DNA from: JADKAC01 sp964492065
GTDB taxonomy: Bacteria > Bacteroidota > Bacteroidia > Chitinophagales > BACL12
Reading direction: 5' to 3'
DNA: 24,035 nt
NCBI GenBank assembly: GCA_964492065.1
Contig: CAZBHH010000031.1
Coordinates: forward strand, 1-24,035
Part shown: positions 23,833-24,035 of the stretch, in pieces
Layout: each line of letters opens with the position of its first letter
Position numbering within the stretch: position 1 is the first letter of the stretch
Position numbers and translations under genes: made by a program
The notes under the pieces: model-generated
The model's input: only the letters and a program-made list of their open reading frames with translations
The model's database searches: none
Told to the model about the DNA's origin: nothing

Positions 23833-24035
23833 ATGGATAAAAAGACACTTTCAGAAAGAGACATTTGCACCAAGTTTATCACTCCTGCTTTGGAAAAGGC
23901 AGGTTGGGATAAGCAATTACAAATATTGGAGGAAGTTTCTTTTACGGATGGGAAGATTTACGTAAGAGGAAAAATCACAGCAAGAGGAACAAGAAAACGA
24001 GCCGACTACATTCTGTATTACAAACCGAATATTCC
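23833..24035 (+). CDS. hsdR: Type I restriction endonuclease R subunit, N-terminus only (cut by window end)
   Basis: The 67 codons available read MDKKTLSERDICTKFITPAL, then a WDKQLQILEEVSFTDGKI segment, then RKRADYILYYKPNI. This is the characteristic N-terminus of the EcoEI-type HsdR (type I R subunit) that leads into the nuclease domain. In the complete system HsdR translocates and cuts DNA together with HsdM and HsdS. The frame stays open to the end of the window, so the gene is partial here, not broken. The motor domains and partner genes cannot be seen. The upstream region carries a compound hairpin. Confidence 0.82.
   Translation, partial: MDKKTLSERDICTKFITPALEKAGWDKQLQILEEVSFTDGKIYVRGKITARGTRKRADYILYYKPNI

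Overview
The window looks like a chromosomal segment of a member of the Bacteroidota. Supporting signs are type IX secretion (Por) C-terminal sorting domains on two secreted-protein genes, several TAnnTTTG-type promoter elements, weak Shine-Dalgarno signals, and a metabolic set (mutAB, mce, tyrosine phenol-lyase, Isc without IscR) that fits this phylum. A finer placement is not possible from the sequence alone. No tRNA, rRNA, CRISPR array or transposase was seen.

Region 1 (1-4251) is AT-rich accessory DNA. It holds a stand-alone DUF262-DUF1524 (GmrSD-like) defence gene flanked by a 15-bp inverted repeat, then a 248-bp repeat, then two T9SS-tail genes (the first looks 5'-truncated), then a second, almost identical 248-bp repeat. 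Each repeat copy starts with a strong hairpin 22-24 bp after a stop codon, so the region reads like two consecutive 'gene plus common tail' units.

Region 2 (4252-9376, minus strand) encodes an NAD-linked molybdenum/tungsten formate dehydrogenase: a NuoE-NuoF fusion subunit, a Cys-type catalytic subunit with an NuoG-like N-terminus, and a zinc-ribbon membrane protein of unknown role. Its accessory sulfurtransferase gene fdhD lies just upstream at 9972-10772. A small single-span membrane protein gene on the opposite strand separates the two.

Region 3 (10976-16854) carries tyrosine phenol-lyase and an enoyl-CoA hydratase on the minus strand. Divergent from these is mutA-mutB, the two subunits of adenosylcobalamin-dependent methylmalonyl-CoA mutase. 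The epimerase gene mce sits 6 kb away at 22834. Together these genes interconvert propionyl/methylmalonyl-CoA and succinyl-CoA.

Region 4 (17016-23247) has a large protein with two CbxX/SpoVK-type AAA+ modules behind a duplicated beta-rich N-terminal region, then a pirin, the iron-sulfur assembly operon iscS-iscU-iscA with a clear intrinsic terminator, and mce. The isc genes plausibly supply the many Fe-S clusters of the formate dehydrogenase, although that link is inference.

Region 5 (23248-24035) is a 585-bp spacer with a compound hairpin, followed by the start of a type I restriction hsdR gene cut by the window edge. Both ends of the window therefore carry restriction-type defence genes around a metabolic core.
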